NCBI GenBank assembly: GCA_015099395.1
Contig: AP024096.1
Location: 7,915,485 to 7,979,484, forward strand
Direction: 5' to 3'
Source: Ktedonobacteria bacterium brp13
Lineage (GTDB): Bacteria; Chloroflexota; Ktedonobacteria; Ktedonobacterales; Ktedonobacteraceae
DNA: 64,000 bases
Shown here: positions 17,516-25,288 of the stretch, in pieces
Layout of the letters: each line of letters starts with the position of its first letter
How positions within the stretch are numbered: the first letter of the stretch is position 1
The notes under the pieces: model-generated
Seen by the model: only the letters and a program-made list of their open reading frames with translations
The model's database searches: none
Told to the model about the DNA's origin: nothing
Translations under genes and position numbers: made by a program

Positions 17516-18169
17516 TTAGTTTACATAGTATTCTCTTTTATATGTTTTTCTGCTGGCGGCATTGCTTATTTGATTAGAAAATAGATCTATTAGATTTACA
17601 ACAGTTTCATGTGTATTTATGAATTCATCTTTATCGATTAATAGCTGTTTGCCATGTGCTATCTCATTTCTATTTTTTAATAGAGCTTTGTCAATAAATT
17701 TAGCTTTTGTTTCGTATTCAGTGTAATCGAGACCTAGCGTGTAGATAATATCTTTTAAAACATCCGAAGATAAATTGGATTTTGTCTCTATTTCCATTCG
17801 AATGCTGCATCTCTCAGTAAGACCAGATGTAAAAAAATCTGTTACTTTGGCATAGATTGTTACTTTATTCGAAGATCCAGCGTCCCTCAATAATTTTTTT
17901 GCTGCAATTGTAACAAAATTATTAGTTAATTCTGCATAAGTAAGCTGTTGAGTCATTATATAATCTAGGTAAGCATTACCTGCGCTTTTAATAAATCCTT
18001 CCCAATGAGCATAGGTAAGTGCTACGCCACTACGTATATGGCAATTGATTATTTCTGGTGATGAATTTGCAGTTACTAAGGACTTGATAACTACCAATTC
18101 CTTTTTTCGCCATGCTAACTCATCATCTAGAACTTGTTGAAGCTGTTCTGCCGTTCTAATTTTAGTCAT
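17516..18169 (-). CDS. MAE_28990/MAE_18760-like HEPN nuclease
   Basis: A 217-aa all-helical protein. The HEPN RNase signature R-x4-H is present as RNEIAH (167-172), preceded by the YAHWEGFIKSAGNAYLDYI helix typical of the MAE_28990 group. HEPN proteins are metal-independent ribonucleases used in toxin-antitoxin and abortive-infection systems. Its ATG overlaps the stop of the upstream DUF262 gene by 4 nt, so the two are co-translated and probably work together. AT-rich like its partner. Confidence 0.78.
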   Translation of the reverse strand: MTKIRTAEQLQQVLDDELAWRKKELVVIKSLVTANSSPEIINCHIRSGVALTYAHWEGFIKSAGNAYLDYIMTQQLTYAELTNNFVTIAAKKLLRDAGSSNKVTIYAKVTDFFTSGLTERCSIRMEIETKSNLSSDVLKDIIYTLGLDYTEYETKAKFIDKALLKNRNEIAHGKQLLIDKDEFINTHETVVNLIDLFSNQISNAASRKTYKREYYVN

Positions 18170-19359
18170 AATCCGAATAACCTACGACCTATAGGAATCA
18201 CTCTTGATATACGCGCCGATGCACTTCTGCCAGATCCAGCACCTTCTGTGAACTCTTGAGTTTTCCACATTTGCTTGATTTTGTCTTCTATGTCTATTGG
18301 TTGCTTGTAGAGAGCATCAAGATTGTATCCTACTCCTAATGCTACAGCCTCAAATGCTGAGACTAAAAATCCTCCTGAGAATTTATTTTTTGAGACATCA
18401 TATTTCCTAAAACTATCTACTCCAGTGTTTTTTGCTAGAATTTCAAAAGTACCCTTAAAGTATATAGATTCTTTTTCTTTGTCAAAATCCTTTGAAATAG
18501 CTATAGAACGCATTTTTTTGGTTAAGAATTCATCTAAATCGCCTATATTTTTCAGTGCTGCACTATCTAGATTACGAAAGATAATAAATCTAAGTACAAG
18601 CTCTAAGTCATATTGTTCACTTATTGCTCTATCTGTCAAATTTGCGCAACTCATAAAATTCTCATCTTCAGAAAGCTGTCTTAACCACCGATACATCTCA
18701 TGGTTTATAGAAACTAATATGCAATTACGTAGTTCCTGGCTTGATAAACTTGACCCCCCTGTATTTAAACGTTGAAAAAGATCGTACTTGCTTTTTTCAT
18801 CACTTTCTTTCAAAATAATACTCACTTGGATTTTAGCTCTCTTCACTAGTAATCTTTGAGCTTGAGTAAAAGTTTTAGGATATGCCTTCTCGCTATCTAT
18901 TAGAGATGTTTGGATTGGTAGACGGGATTGTTTTTGTAATTGGATATCATTATCCCATACTACATCTTTAAGTGAAGGTAAATCATCTGTTTTTTCTAAA
19001 ACAAGGGGTGCTTCTAAATCCCCATTTTCGTTCTTAAGTATTCCAACGAATTGGAAAATCGTAGCAAGCCTTTGTAAACCATCCACAACATCCCAAACTC
19101 CATCAGTTCTTTGAGAAACAAATATTGGTGGAATGGGAATGCCGAGCAGTATGGATTCTATGAGACGTGACTTTTGCCAGATATCCCAACGGAAAAAGCG
19201 CTGAAATTCTGGATGAATATCTATCTCATCGTTTTCATAAAGGCTTATCCATTCGCCGATAGACATTGCATAGCTATCACTCCTAATTTCAGATCGCCTT
19301 GCATCGATTTCCTGTTGAAGATCCATTGTTGGGTACGCCTTTCTCTTATTGCTTGTCAT
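18166..19359 (-). CDS. DUF262 domain protein (GmrS/ParB-like), partner of HEPN nuclease
   Basis: A 397-aa protein. IHPEFQRFFRWDIWQKSRLIESILLG (48-73) and DVVDGLQRLATI (91-102) are the DUF262 motifs; the DGQQR catalytic signature is here DGLQR (93-97). DUF262 is a ParB/sulfiredoxin-fold NTPase, known from GmrSD type IV restriction and BrxU, where it powers or gates a nuclease. No HNH (DUF1524) domain is fused; instead the effector role seems to be played by the overlapping HEPN gene. The C-terminus ends in GRSASARISRVIPIGRRLFGL, basic and possibly nucleic-acid binding. Confidence 0.8.
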   Translation of the reverse strand: MTSNKRKAYPTMDLQQEIDARRSEIRSDSYAMSIGEWISLYENDEIDIHPEFQRFFRWDIWQKSRLIESILLGIPIPPIFVSQRTDGVWDVVDGLQRLATIFQFVGILKNENGDLEAPLVLEKTDDLPSLKDVVWDNDIQLQKQSRLPIQTSLIDSEKAYPKTFTQAQRLLVKRAKIQVSIILKESDEKSKYDLFQRLNTGGSSLSSQELRNCILVSINHEMYRWLRQLSEDENFMSCANLTDRAISEQYDLELVLRFIIFRNLDSAALKNIGDLDEFLTKKMRSIAISKDFDKEKESIYFKGTFEILAKNTGVDSFRKYDVSKNKFSGGFLVSAFEAVALGVGYNLDALYKQPIDIEDKIKQMWKTQEFTEGAGSGRSASARISRVIPIGRRLFGL

Positions 19360-19573
19360 AAGGCAGGTACATATTACAATAATGTTTTGATCATTTTATA
19401 TGTGTAATTAAGGATATGTCAAGTCAGGTAATAAATAACTTTTAGAACTGCTTGAAGGATTTAAACAATTAAATGTTTTGTCTTTTGTGAGATACTCTCT
19501 GCATTTTAATCGCTACACACTTTTTAAGTTGTAGATCCTTGAGTCGCTTCTGGCTGGTTTTTTAATATCTTTA

Positions 19574-19724
19574 GGCATGGTTCAAATCAATGTGACAGTT
19601 GTGAACAGTTGGGTTACCCCAAATAAATCCTGAAGCCGCCCAGGAAGGCAGTTCAGAATTTATTTTTCACCGTTATGATTGTTCAAAATTGTCACATTGG
19701 TTCAAGCTCATTTTGAACCATGCC
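19574..19724. mobile_element. MITE-like element, 151 bp, nested inverted repeats
   Basis: GGCATGGTTCAAA (19574-19586) is perfectly inverted at 19712-19724. A second pair, 19588-19606 and 19681-19699 (CAATGTGACA core), agrees at ~16 of 19. TTA flanks both ends (19571-19573, 19725-19727), a possible target duplication. Non-coding inside. The rest of 19360-20003 holds no gene I would defend; an inverted copy of CTCAGGAAGCC occurs near 19843. Confidence 0.55.
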
Positions 19725-19896
19725 TTATTATGGCAATACGAATAATCCTATGTTACAATCGTGCGGGGAGTGAACAATTAGCTGCTTAAACTATAACCAA
19801 TCAGTTAATTACAGCTCGAAAAAATTTAAATTGCATAGATTGGCTTCCTGAGCCATTTTATAGTGGGCGGCCTATGTTTTTAAGACCAATCTCCTC

Positions 19897-19985
19897 ATAA
19901 CCAATTGCTCAGGAAGCCAGTTCTCAGGCGTTTACATGCCTGGCTGGTTTTCTTGCGTTTTGGCAACATTGGTCAAAAAACCGTT
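19897..19985 (+). repeat. Direct repeat copy C: tRNA downstream flank (right edge of island?)
   Basis: From ACCAATTGCTCAGGAAG it repeats the tRNA terminator and flank of copies A and B (CAGTTCTCAGGCGTTTACATGC, and GTCAAAAA further on). It is preceded by CTCATAAC, which also occurs in the tRNA anticodon loop, hinting at an internally deleted tRNA copy. Confidence 0.7.
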
Positions 19986-20003
19986 CAGTGCCTGTTTGTA
20001 TTG

Positions 20004-20864
20004 CTACTGATTATTCATATCTTCGGGGTTGGGTGGCGTTGTCGCTCTTGCTCTTGCCGAAGAGGGAAGCAGGATGGCTTGCTCGGGAGAAGGGTTGCGT
20101 CTTCGTCGTACCAGAACAGGTTTCCCTTTAGATGCTTGCCTGCGTGTTTCAAAGTGGTCTGGATATGCCTCGACGAATGTCAACAAATTTTTGTGTCCGT
20201 ACACCGCTGGGCTGAATGGAGCGCCGAACAATTTGAGCACTGTTCCTATGCTCGAAAGCAAGACCCATTCGCGTTCTTTTTTCTGAGCCACATCTTCATA
20301 GGCTTTCACAAACAAGGTCAGTGGCTCTGTGCACATTGACCTTGTTGCTGCCCTTGTTGGAGATGCTGTGGAAACTGACATGTTGATCTTCGATGTCGGT
20401 GTTGCTGAGGGCGGTGCTGGCTTTGACAGAAGCTGATCAGTCGAAACAAACGCCGTACAGGCCGTTTTCAAGGCGAGAGGGGTCGTCGGTTTACCAATAC
20501 CAAGCACCTTGCACCCGGCTGATCGGAGCCGTAGGACCAGGGGAGTATAGTCACTGTCGCTCGTTACCAGACAGAAGTGGTCAATGACGCCGCTATAGAG
20601 GATGTCCATCGCATCGATGACAAGCGCAATATCCGTTGCATTTTTGCCTGGAGAAGTCTGTTTATGATACCGTTGTTCGAGATGATAGTACGAGGCGATA
20701 TCTTGCCATATGTGCATATGTGACATGTCCCAGTTTCCATACACACGCTGAAGACTAATATCTCCGAACTTTTCCGCTTCAGCAAGCAAAAACGGTATCA
20801 AAACGTATGTGCTGTTGTCGGCATCAATCAAGAGTGCCACTTGAGAGCGTGGTTGTTCCATCAT
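20004..20864 (-). CDS. NYN-domain protein with C-terminal OST-HTH/LOTUS domain
   Basis: 286 aa. Residues ~7-145 are a PIN-like NYN nuclease domain of the LabA/DUF88 type: VALLIDADNS with the first acidic site, GKNATDIALVIDAMDIL, and LVTSDSDYTPLVLRLRSAG with the SDSD acidic cluster. After a Ser/Thr/Pro-rich linker, ~183-245 reads as an OST-HTH/LOTUS module, an RNA-binding winged helix that may prefer G-quadruplex RNA. The expected role is RNA cleavage or turnover. It lies just outside the repeat-C edge and follows the VOC fusion gene on the same strand. Confidence 0.8.
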   Translation of the reverse strand: MMEQPRSQVALLIDADNSTYVLIPFLLAEAEKFGDISLQRVYGNWDMSHMHIWQDIASYYHLEQRYHKQTSPGKNATDIALVIDAMDILYSGVIDHFCLVTSDSDYTPLVLRLRSAGCKVLGIGKPTTPLALKTACTAFVSTDQLLSKPAPPSATPTSKINMSVSTASPTRAATRSMCTEPLTLFVKAYEDVAQKKEREWVLLSSIGTVLKLFGAPFSPAVYGHKNLLTFVEAYPDHFETRRQASKGKPVLVRRRRNPSPEQAILLPSSARARATTPPNPEDMNNQ

Positions 20865-20921
20865 CTATCGAGATAGCCTTTCAATGCAGGATGTAAGCGG
20901 GATTCCTGCATCCTGTTACGA

Positions 20922-22682
20922 TCACAATCCTGCCTTTGCCAGCTCTTCCTTCAGTGCGCGCAGGTTGCGGTTCTGCTCACGTAACGTTGCTATATACCTT
21001 GTCCATGTCTCATCTTCTCCCTGCTGTACGTACAATGCACGCATCTTTGCTAGATACGTACATGCTGCCTGGTAGTTTTTCCGATCTCGTAGGGCAATCA
21101 GTCGTTCGGCGTGCTGCTGATACAGTTGTATGGCCTCACGCGGTCGTGTCTCTTCAGCAGCTCTGGCAACAGCAAGGTCGATCCCACTGCCATAATAATA
21201 AACGTAGCCGGATGTGTACGTGTAGCCATAGCTGTCCTTCGTCGCCATTCCCTTCAGTAGCTTTAAAGCTGTGTCGATTTCACCTTCATCCAGGGCAATC
21301 TGGATCAAGAGTGACGTGTTGTGTGCTTGCTCCAGAAAAGCAAGCAATGCGGGTTGCACAGTCTCCCAGCGATCAAGCTGTTTAGCGAGATGACGTAGCT
21401 CCTGGTAGCGCGTGAGCAAGGGCTGAGTACGGAATAACATTTCAGTCGCTTCAAATTCGGCGGCGTGGTTATTTCTGGCCTGATAGTATGTTTGGAGCCA
21501 TTCCAGGATGTGTACGGCAGGTTTCTCTTTGATGCGCTCTCTCATCAGCCGCTCGGCGACAGCATCCTGTGTATGCTGAATGAACAGGTCGGCCAGTTTC
21601 AGGAGTCTTACATCATCAATCGGGTGTGTCGCTCTCTCCGCTTCGTCAATGCGCCCAAGTGTTAAGAGCCGATCAATCAGCTCGGTGGTAAGTCCAGTTT
21701 CACGGCAGATTTGCAGGTATGCTTCATCGCTGAGTGTCTCTTTTTCCAGGTCCACTAAGAACTGACCATATGCCTGACGCAAGGAGCCTGTAACCTTTTT
21801 GTCTTCGTCGGTCAGGATCGCGTGAATCTGCTCGGCAAGCGTGTCTCGTTCCAATGACGTTACATATCTCACGAGTTGGTTCGATGCACTGGCTGTGAAA
21901 CCATGACTGTTGTCTGCATTCAGGTCGTGTTGATAGAGGTCAAAAAGCACAGCGATGATGTTTTCTCGTGCAACCCTATCAGCTCGCTCATCCGCCAGGC
22001 AGTGGCCCAATGCTTCAATACACTTCCCAACAAACTCCTCTAATCCCTCCTCTTCTGGATAATACCGTTCTCCTTCATAGTAGTCATCGTACTCGGCTTC
22101 CTCATCATAATAGAGGTGGGATTCTTCAAAGATCTCCGTGATCAAGGTCTCATAGATTGCTGCCGCCCCGAGGTAGTCTTGTTGCTGAACAAGTGTATCA
22201 GCGGTCTCTTTCACTTTGGCCAGTTCTTCGGTAATGTGTGGTGTTGCGCGTTGAAACGCATTGGCGACCTGGCGATGATAAAGCGCCGGGTTGACGGAGA
22301 GAATCTTCTGTGCGGGGCGGATGAGGTAGCCATCGGGATGGCGTACCCAGAATTGTCGCATGTGCCAGGGGAAGTCGGCTAGTTCGCGCACGATGTCTGC
22401 TTTCGCATTTTGCGCCTGGTGGTAGACAGCGTCTACGTTCTCTACGAGCAAGACGATCTCAACACCGCTACCGCGCTGTCCCGGCGGCTGAAGGCGTGGG
22501 TGCTCGGATGCCCAGTAGGGTGCATCATCGGCTGCCAGTTGAATAGTGGTTTCCCCACGAGACAACTCAGCATATTCATTGGCGTCACGCGCGACGACAC
22601 GAAAGCCCAGAGTCTGCTCAAACCAGGTGATAGATTGCGCGAAGTCACTGACGCATATCTCAACCCAACTTGTTCTGGTCAT
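20922..22682 (-). CDS. VOC (glyoxalase-fold) domain fused to helical-repeat domain
   Basis: 586 aa. Residues 1-125 are a VOC/bleomycin-resistance-type domain (WVEICVSDFAQSITWFEQTLGFRVV ... FWVRHPDGYLIRPAQ). The rest is helical and TPR-like, with an acidic, Tyr-rich loop (~195-215), and ends LKEELAKAGL. This C-terminal part resembles the helical region found downstream of SWIM zinc fingers in other proteins, but no SWIM CxCxnCxH is present. It is a likely binding or sensor fusion of unknown ligand. GGGAGG precedes the ATG. It is 44 nt downstream of the small unknown gene. Confidence 0.6.
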   Translation of the reverse strand: MTRTSWVEICVSDFAQSITWFEQTLGFRVVARDANEYAELSRGETTIQLAADDAPYWASEHPRLQPPGQRGSGVEIVLLVENVDAVYHQAQNAKADIVRELADFPWHMRQFWVRHPDGYLIRPAQKILSVNPALYHRQVANAFQRATPHITEELAKVKETADTLVQQQDYLGAAAIYETLITEIFEESHLYYDEEAEYDDYYEGERYYPEEEGLEEFVGKCIEALGHCLADERADRVARENIIAVLFDLYQHDLNADNSHGFTASASNQLVRYVTSLERDTLAEQIHAILTDEDKKVTGSLRQAYGQFLVDLEKETLSDEAYLQICRETGLTTELIDRLLTLGRIDEAERATHPIDDVRLLKLADLFIQHTQDAVAERLMRERIKEKPAVHILEWLQTYYQARNNHAAEFEATEMLFRTQPLLTRYQELRHLAKQLDRWETVQPALLAFLEQAHNTSLLIQIALDEGEIDTALKLLKGMATKDSYGYTYTSGYVYYYGSGIDLAVARAAEETRPREAIQLYQQHAERLIALRDRKNYQAACTYLAKMRALYVQQGEDETWTRYIATLREQNRNLRALKEELAKAGL

Positions 22683-22726
22683 TGTTCAACCTCCCTTTTT
22701 ATGCTCCCCAGGATTTTCTCCACTCG

Positions 22727-23146
22727 CTACAGAAAAAAGAATGGCTCGTCCCGAATAGATGCCAGGCATTCATCTAATGATACATCAGTGTAAAGCTTCA
22801 CCCATTGTCCTGTATGTCGCATAAATGACAGTTGAAAGCGATTATTGCCTGCATACTCAATACGCGCCATTTTTTCCTCAAAACTTGGTACTGTCGCATT
22901 TGGACCTGGAACGTGGTAGGTTGCGCAGATGTAGAAATAGCGCTGGTACCATTTCCCATAGATGTCGATGACGTAATTGAATTGAGGATTGTCTGGTGGT
23001 GGCTGGATGTGTTGCGGCTTTAAAATCTTTTCGATCAATGCATTGGCCTTCGTTGCGACCTCCGTTTTCACCACTTCCGGCACTCCCGTTTGGGTCAACT
23101 TCGGGCGAGGCGCGCCAGACATCCCATGTTTTGATTCTTTGGTCAT
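22727..23146 (-). CDS. Conserved-looking hypothetical protein (139 aa)
   Basis: I start at ATG 23146, preceded by AAGGAGGG at good spacing, rather than at a start 87 nt further upstream. A polar, basic N-terminus (MTKESKHGMSGAPRPK) is followed by a compact alpha/beta region rich in aromatics (YVIDIYGKWYQRYFYICATYH, RIEYAGNNRFQLSFMRHTGQWV). No family recognised. It lies between the HU-like and VOC-fusion genes on the same strand. Confidence 0.6.
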   Translation of the reverse strand: MTKESKHGMSGAPRPKLTQTGVPEVVKTEVATKANALIEKILKPQHIQPPPDNPQFNYVIDIYGKWYQRYFYICATYHVPGPNATVPSFEEKMARIEYAGNNRFQLSFMRHTGQWVKLYTDVSLDECLASIRDEPFFFL

Positions 23147-23260
23147 AACTCTTTCCCTCCTTGAATGCAAGGTATATCTATGACTCATAATAAATGTAGC
23201 TGGCAAGCAAACTGATAGGTAGCTTGCGAACATCTTCTCTGTGCTTAACGTTCGCCTTTA

Positions 23261-23509
23261 TTAGGAGGATGACCAGCCAAAAAGGGCACGCAACCGTTGT
23301 CCTGGATTGAATTTGAACACCCAGCTTTCCTGCTCTGAACGCACATAAAAACCGCCGAAGCCTGGAAGTGTGACGCTCTCTCCTGCTTTGAAGCTCTCAT
23401 AGAGCGTTTCGGTGATGCCATCTATCCAGGCTGTTGCTGTCGTATCATCTGTGTCCATGCGAGTTGCGAGTCGGTGAACAAACTCCTCTTTTTTGATACG
23501 ATCCGGCAT
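23261..23509 (-). CDS. HU-family DNA-binding protein, short-arm variant
   Basis: 82 aa. The N-terminal helices (KKEEFVHRLATRMDTDDTTATAWIDGITETLYESFKAG) and VTLPGFGGFYVR match HU/IHF. The usual beta-arm with R-N-P-x-T-G is missing; instead it runs straight to FKFNPGQRLRALFGW. It may dimerise like HU but bind DNA differently. It starts 32 nt after the alcohol dehydrogenase stop, so the two may be cotranscribed. Confidence 0.78.
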   Translation of the reverse strand: MPDRIKKEEFVHRLATRMDTDDTTATAWIDGITETLYESFKAGESVTLPGFGGFYVRSEQESWVFKFNPGQRLRALFGWSSS

Positions 23510-23541
23510 AAAAGTTTCTCCTTGTCTGGTCGGGATAGTCG

Positions 23542-24603
23542 TTACTCCCAGACGATGGCAACTTTGCCAGTCTTACCACTGTCAAAGAGCTCGTAAGCTT
23601 CTTTGGCCTGGCTAAGGGCAAAGCGGTGTGTGACCATGATGTCGGGATGCAGGTTCCAGCGGACGAGATGTTCGAGTAGTTCTTCCATCTGCGGGACGCT
23701 ACAGACCCAGGAGCCATAGAGGGTGAGTTGTTTGTGTAGTAGGAGTGGGCTGGGCTCAAATGTGACACTGCCTCCCTCTCCAACGTAGACGACGCGCCCC
23801 CATTCGCGGGCCAGTTCGAGACAGGTATGACGGGCGGTGGCGTTGCCGGAACAGTCAATGGCGACTTCGAAACCATAGCCCTGCGTCTTCTCCCGCAATA
23901 TGGATAGCGCCTGCTCGTCGGTGGAGTTCACAACCTCTGTGAAACCAAGCTGTTTAAAGAATTCTATGCGCTCTGGGATGGCTTCAACTCCCACGACACG
24001 TGCTCCCATAGCTCGACAGAGTAGAGCCGCTCCGATGCCGACAGGACCAAGTCCGGTAATCAATACGTTATCACGTCCCGATATGCCCGCTCGCAGGCAA
24101 GCCGCGTAAGCAGTGCCTAATCCACAGGCCGCCATGGCACCGTCGAGATAGCTCAATTCGTCGGGTAGAGCCACCAATGTCCGCTCCTCCGCCAACAAGA
24201 AGTCTGCATGGCCTCCTGCGCGTTGCCAGCCATAGGCAGCACGTCCGCCCTCGACACCAACCTCCGCCGTACAACTAATCATCCAGCCGTTACGGCAGTT
24301 TCGACATTGGCCGCAGCCCGCTATGTGATAGAGTACAACTCGATCGCCAACCTTAAAATGTTCGACATCGGGTCCAATACGCTCAATGATCCCGCAAGGC
24401 TCGTGACCAGCAATCACTCCTTGATAGGCCTCCGGCCCATGTCCTTGATCGGTTGGTCTGTAGATGGCTCGTAAATCACTGCCGCAGAGCGAGGACGCTT
24501 TCATCCTCACTAACACTTGGCCATGACCCGGCTCGGGAATAGGAAAATCCCGAAGTTCAAGCTGTCGATTCCCCGGTAATATAACACCTGTCATTGTTGA
24601 CAT
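23542..24603 (-). CDS. Zinc-dependent alcohol/threonine-type dehydrogenase (MDR family)
   Basis: 353 aa. Catalytic zinc site: SSLCGSDLRA with Cys near 40, and GHEPCGII with His near 67. The structural zinc loop is partly present (GCGQCRNCRNGWMISC, four Cys). Rossmann motif GLGPVGIGAALL is near 185. It is likely an NAD(P)-dependent polyol, threonine or sorbitol dehydrogenase; substrate unknown. It is divergent from the VOC gene at 24851 with a ~250-bp promoter region between. Confidence 0.88.
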   Translation of the reverse strand: MSTMTGVILPGNRQLELRDFPIPEPGHGQVLVRMKASSLCGSDLRAIYRPTDQGHGPEAYQGVIAGHEPCGIIERIGPDVEHFKVGDRVVLYHIAGCGQCRNCRNGWMISCTAEVGVEGGRAAYGWQRAGGHADFLLAEERTLVALPDELSYLDGAMAACGLGTAYAACLRAGISGRDNVLITGLGPVGIGAALLCRAMGARVVGVEAIPERIEFFKQLGFTEVVNSTDEQALSILREKTQGYGFEVAIDCSGNATARHTCLELAREWGRVVYVGEGGSVTFEPSPLLLHKQLTLYGSWVCSVPQMEELLEHLVRWNLHPDIMVTHRFALSQAKEAYELFDSGKTGKVAIVWE

Positions 24604-24850
24604 AATACAAAATGCTCCTTATCTGTTCGTCCCAGCGCACCATCTGCCCAGGTTTGCCCCGAACATAGTGATCAGAAGCAAACAGCATAGCGTGAACAGA
24701 AAATCTCGACACTGAGAATCCATACAGATAGAGTAACACATTTTTTAGGTCATCTCTATCGTTGCGGATTTGACAACGCTATCGTCAATATGCTGAACTA
24801 TATGAGTGGACAGAGTTATTTTCAATGCAGAAACGAAAGAAGGATAGATC

Positions 24851-25279
24851 GTGATAACAGGTATTGGGCATACGGCCTTTGTCATTAGCGACCTGGAACG
24901 CTCATTGGACTTTTACTGTAACAAGCTTGGCTTCCGCGAGGCGTTTAGACTGGATCGTGAAGGTACACCTCCACCATGGATCGTTTATATCCAGATTACG
25001 CCCGGCCAATTTATCGAGCTCTTTCCAGGCGGATCTGGCGAGAACCCAATACGTCCGGTCGGCTACAGTCACTTCTGTTTGCTCGTCGATGATATGGCAG
25101 CGACACTTAAAGAGTTGGAGTCCCGTGGTCTAGAGATCCCAGGCGAGCCTACACGCGGCGTGGATCATAACATCCAGTACTGGATCAAAGATCCTGATGG
25201 CAATCCCATCGAGCTGATGCAGATCGTCAGCGAGTCGCCGCACGCGGCAGCAGATGCCAGTTGGCAGACCTTAGCATAA
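24851..25279 (+). CDS. VOC family protein (glyoxalase-like)
   Basis: 142 aa from GTG with AAGGA upstream. HTAFVISDLERSLDFYCNKLGF, FIELFPGG, YSHFCLLVDDM and WIKDPDGNPIELMQI give the paired beta-alpha-beta-beta-beta units and metal-ligand positions (His, Glu, His, Glu) of lactoylglutathione lyase/dioxygenase relatives. It is convergent with kynureninase, the stops 10 nt apart. Confidence 0.85.
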   Translation: MITGIGHTAFVISDLERSLDFYCNKLGFREAFRLDREGTPPPWIVYIQITPGQFIELFPGGSGENPIRPVGYSHFCLLVDDMAATLKELESRGLEIPGEPTRGVDHNIQYWIKDPDGNPIELMQIVSESPHAAADASWQTLA

Positions 25280-25288
25280 AACAATACA

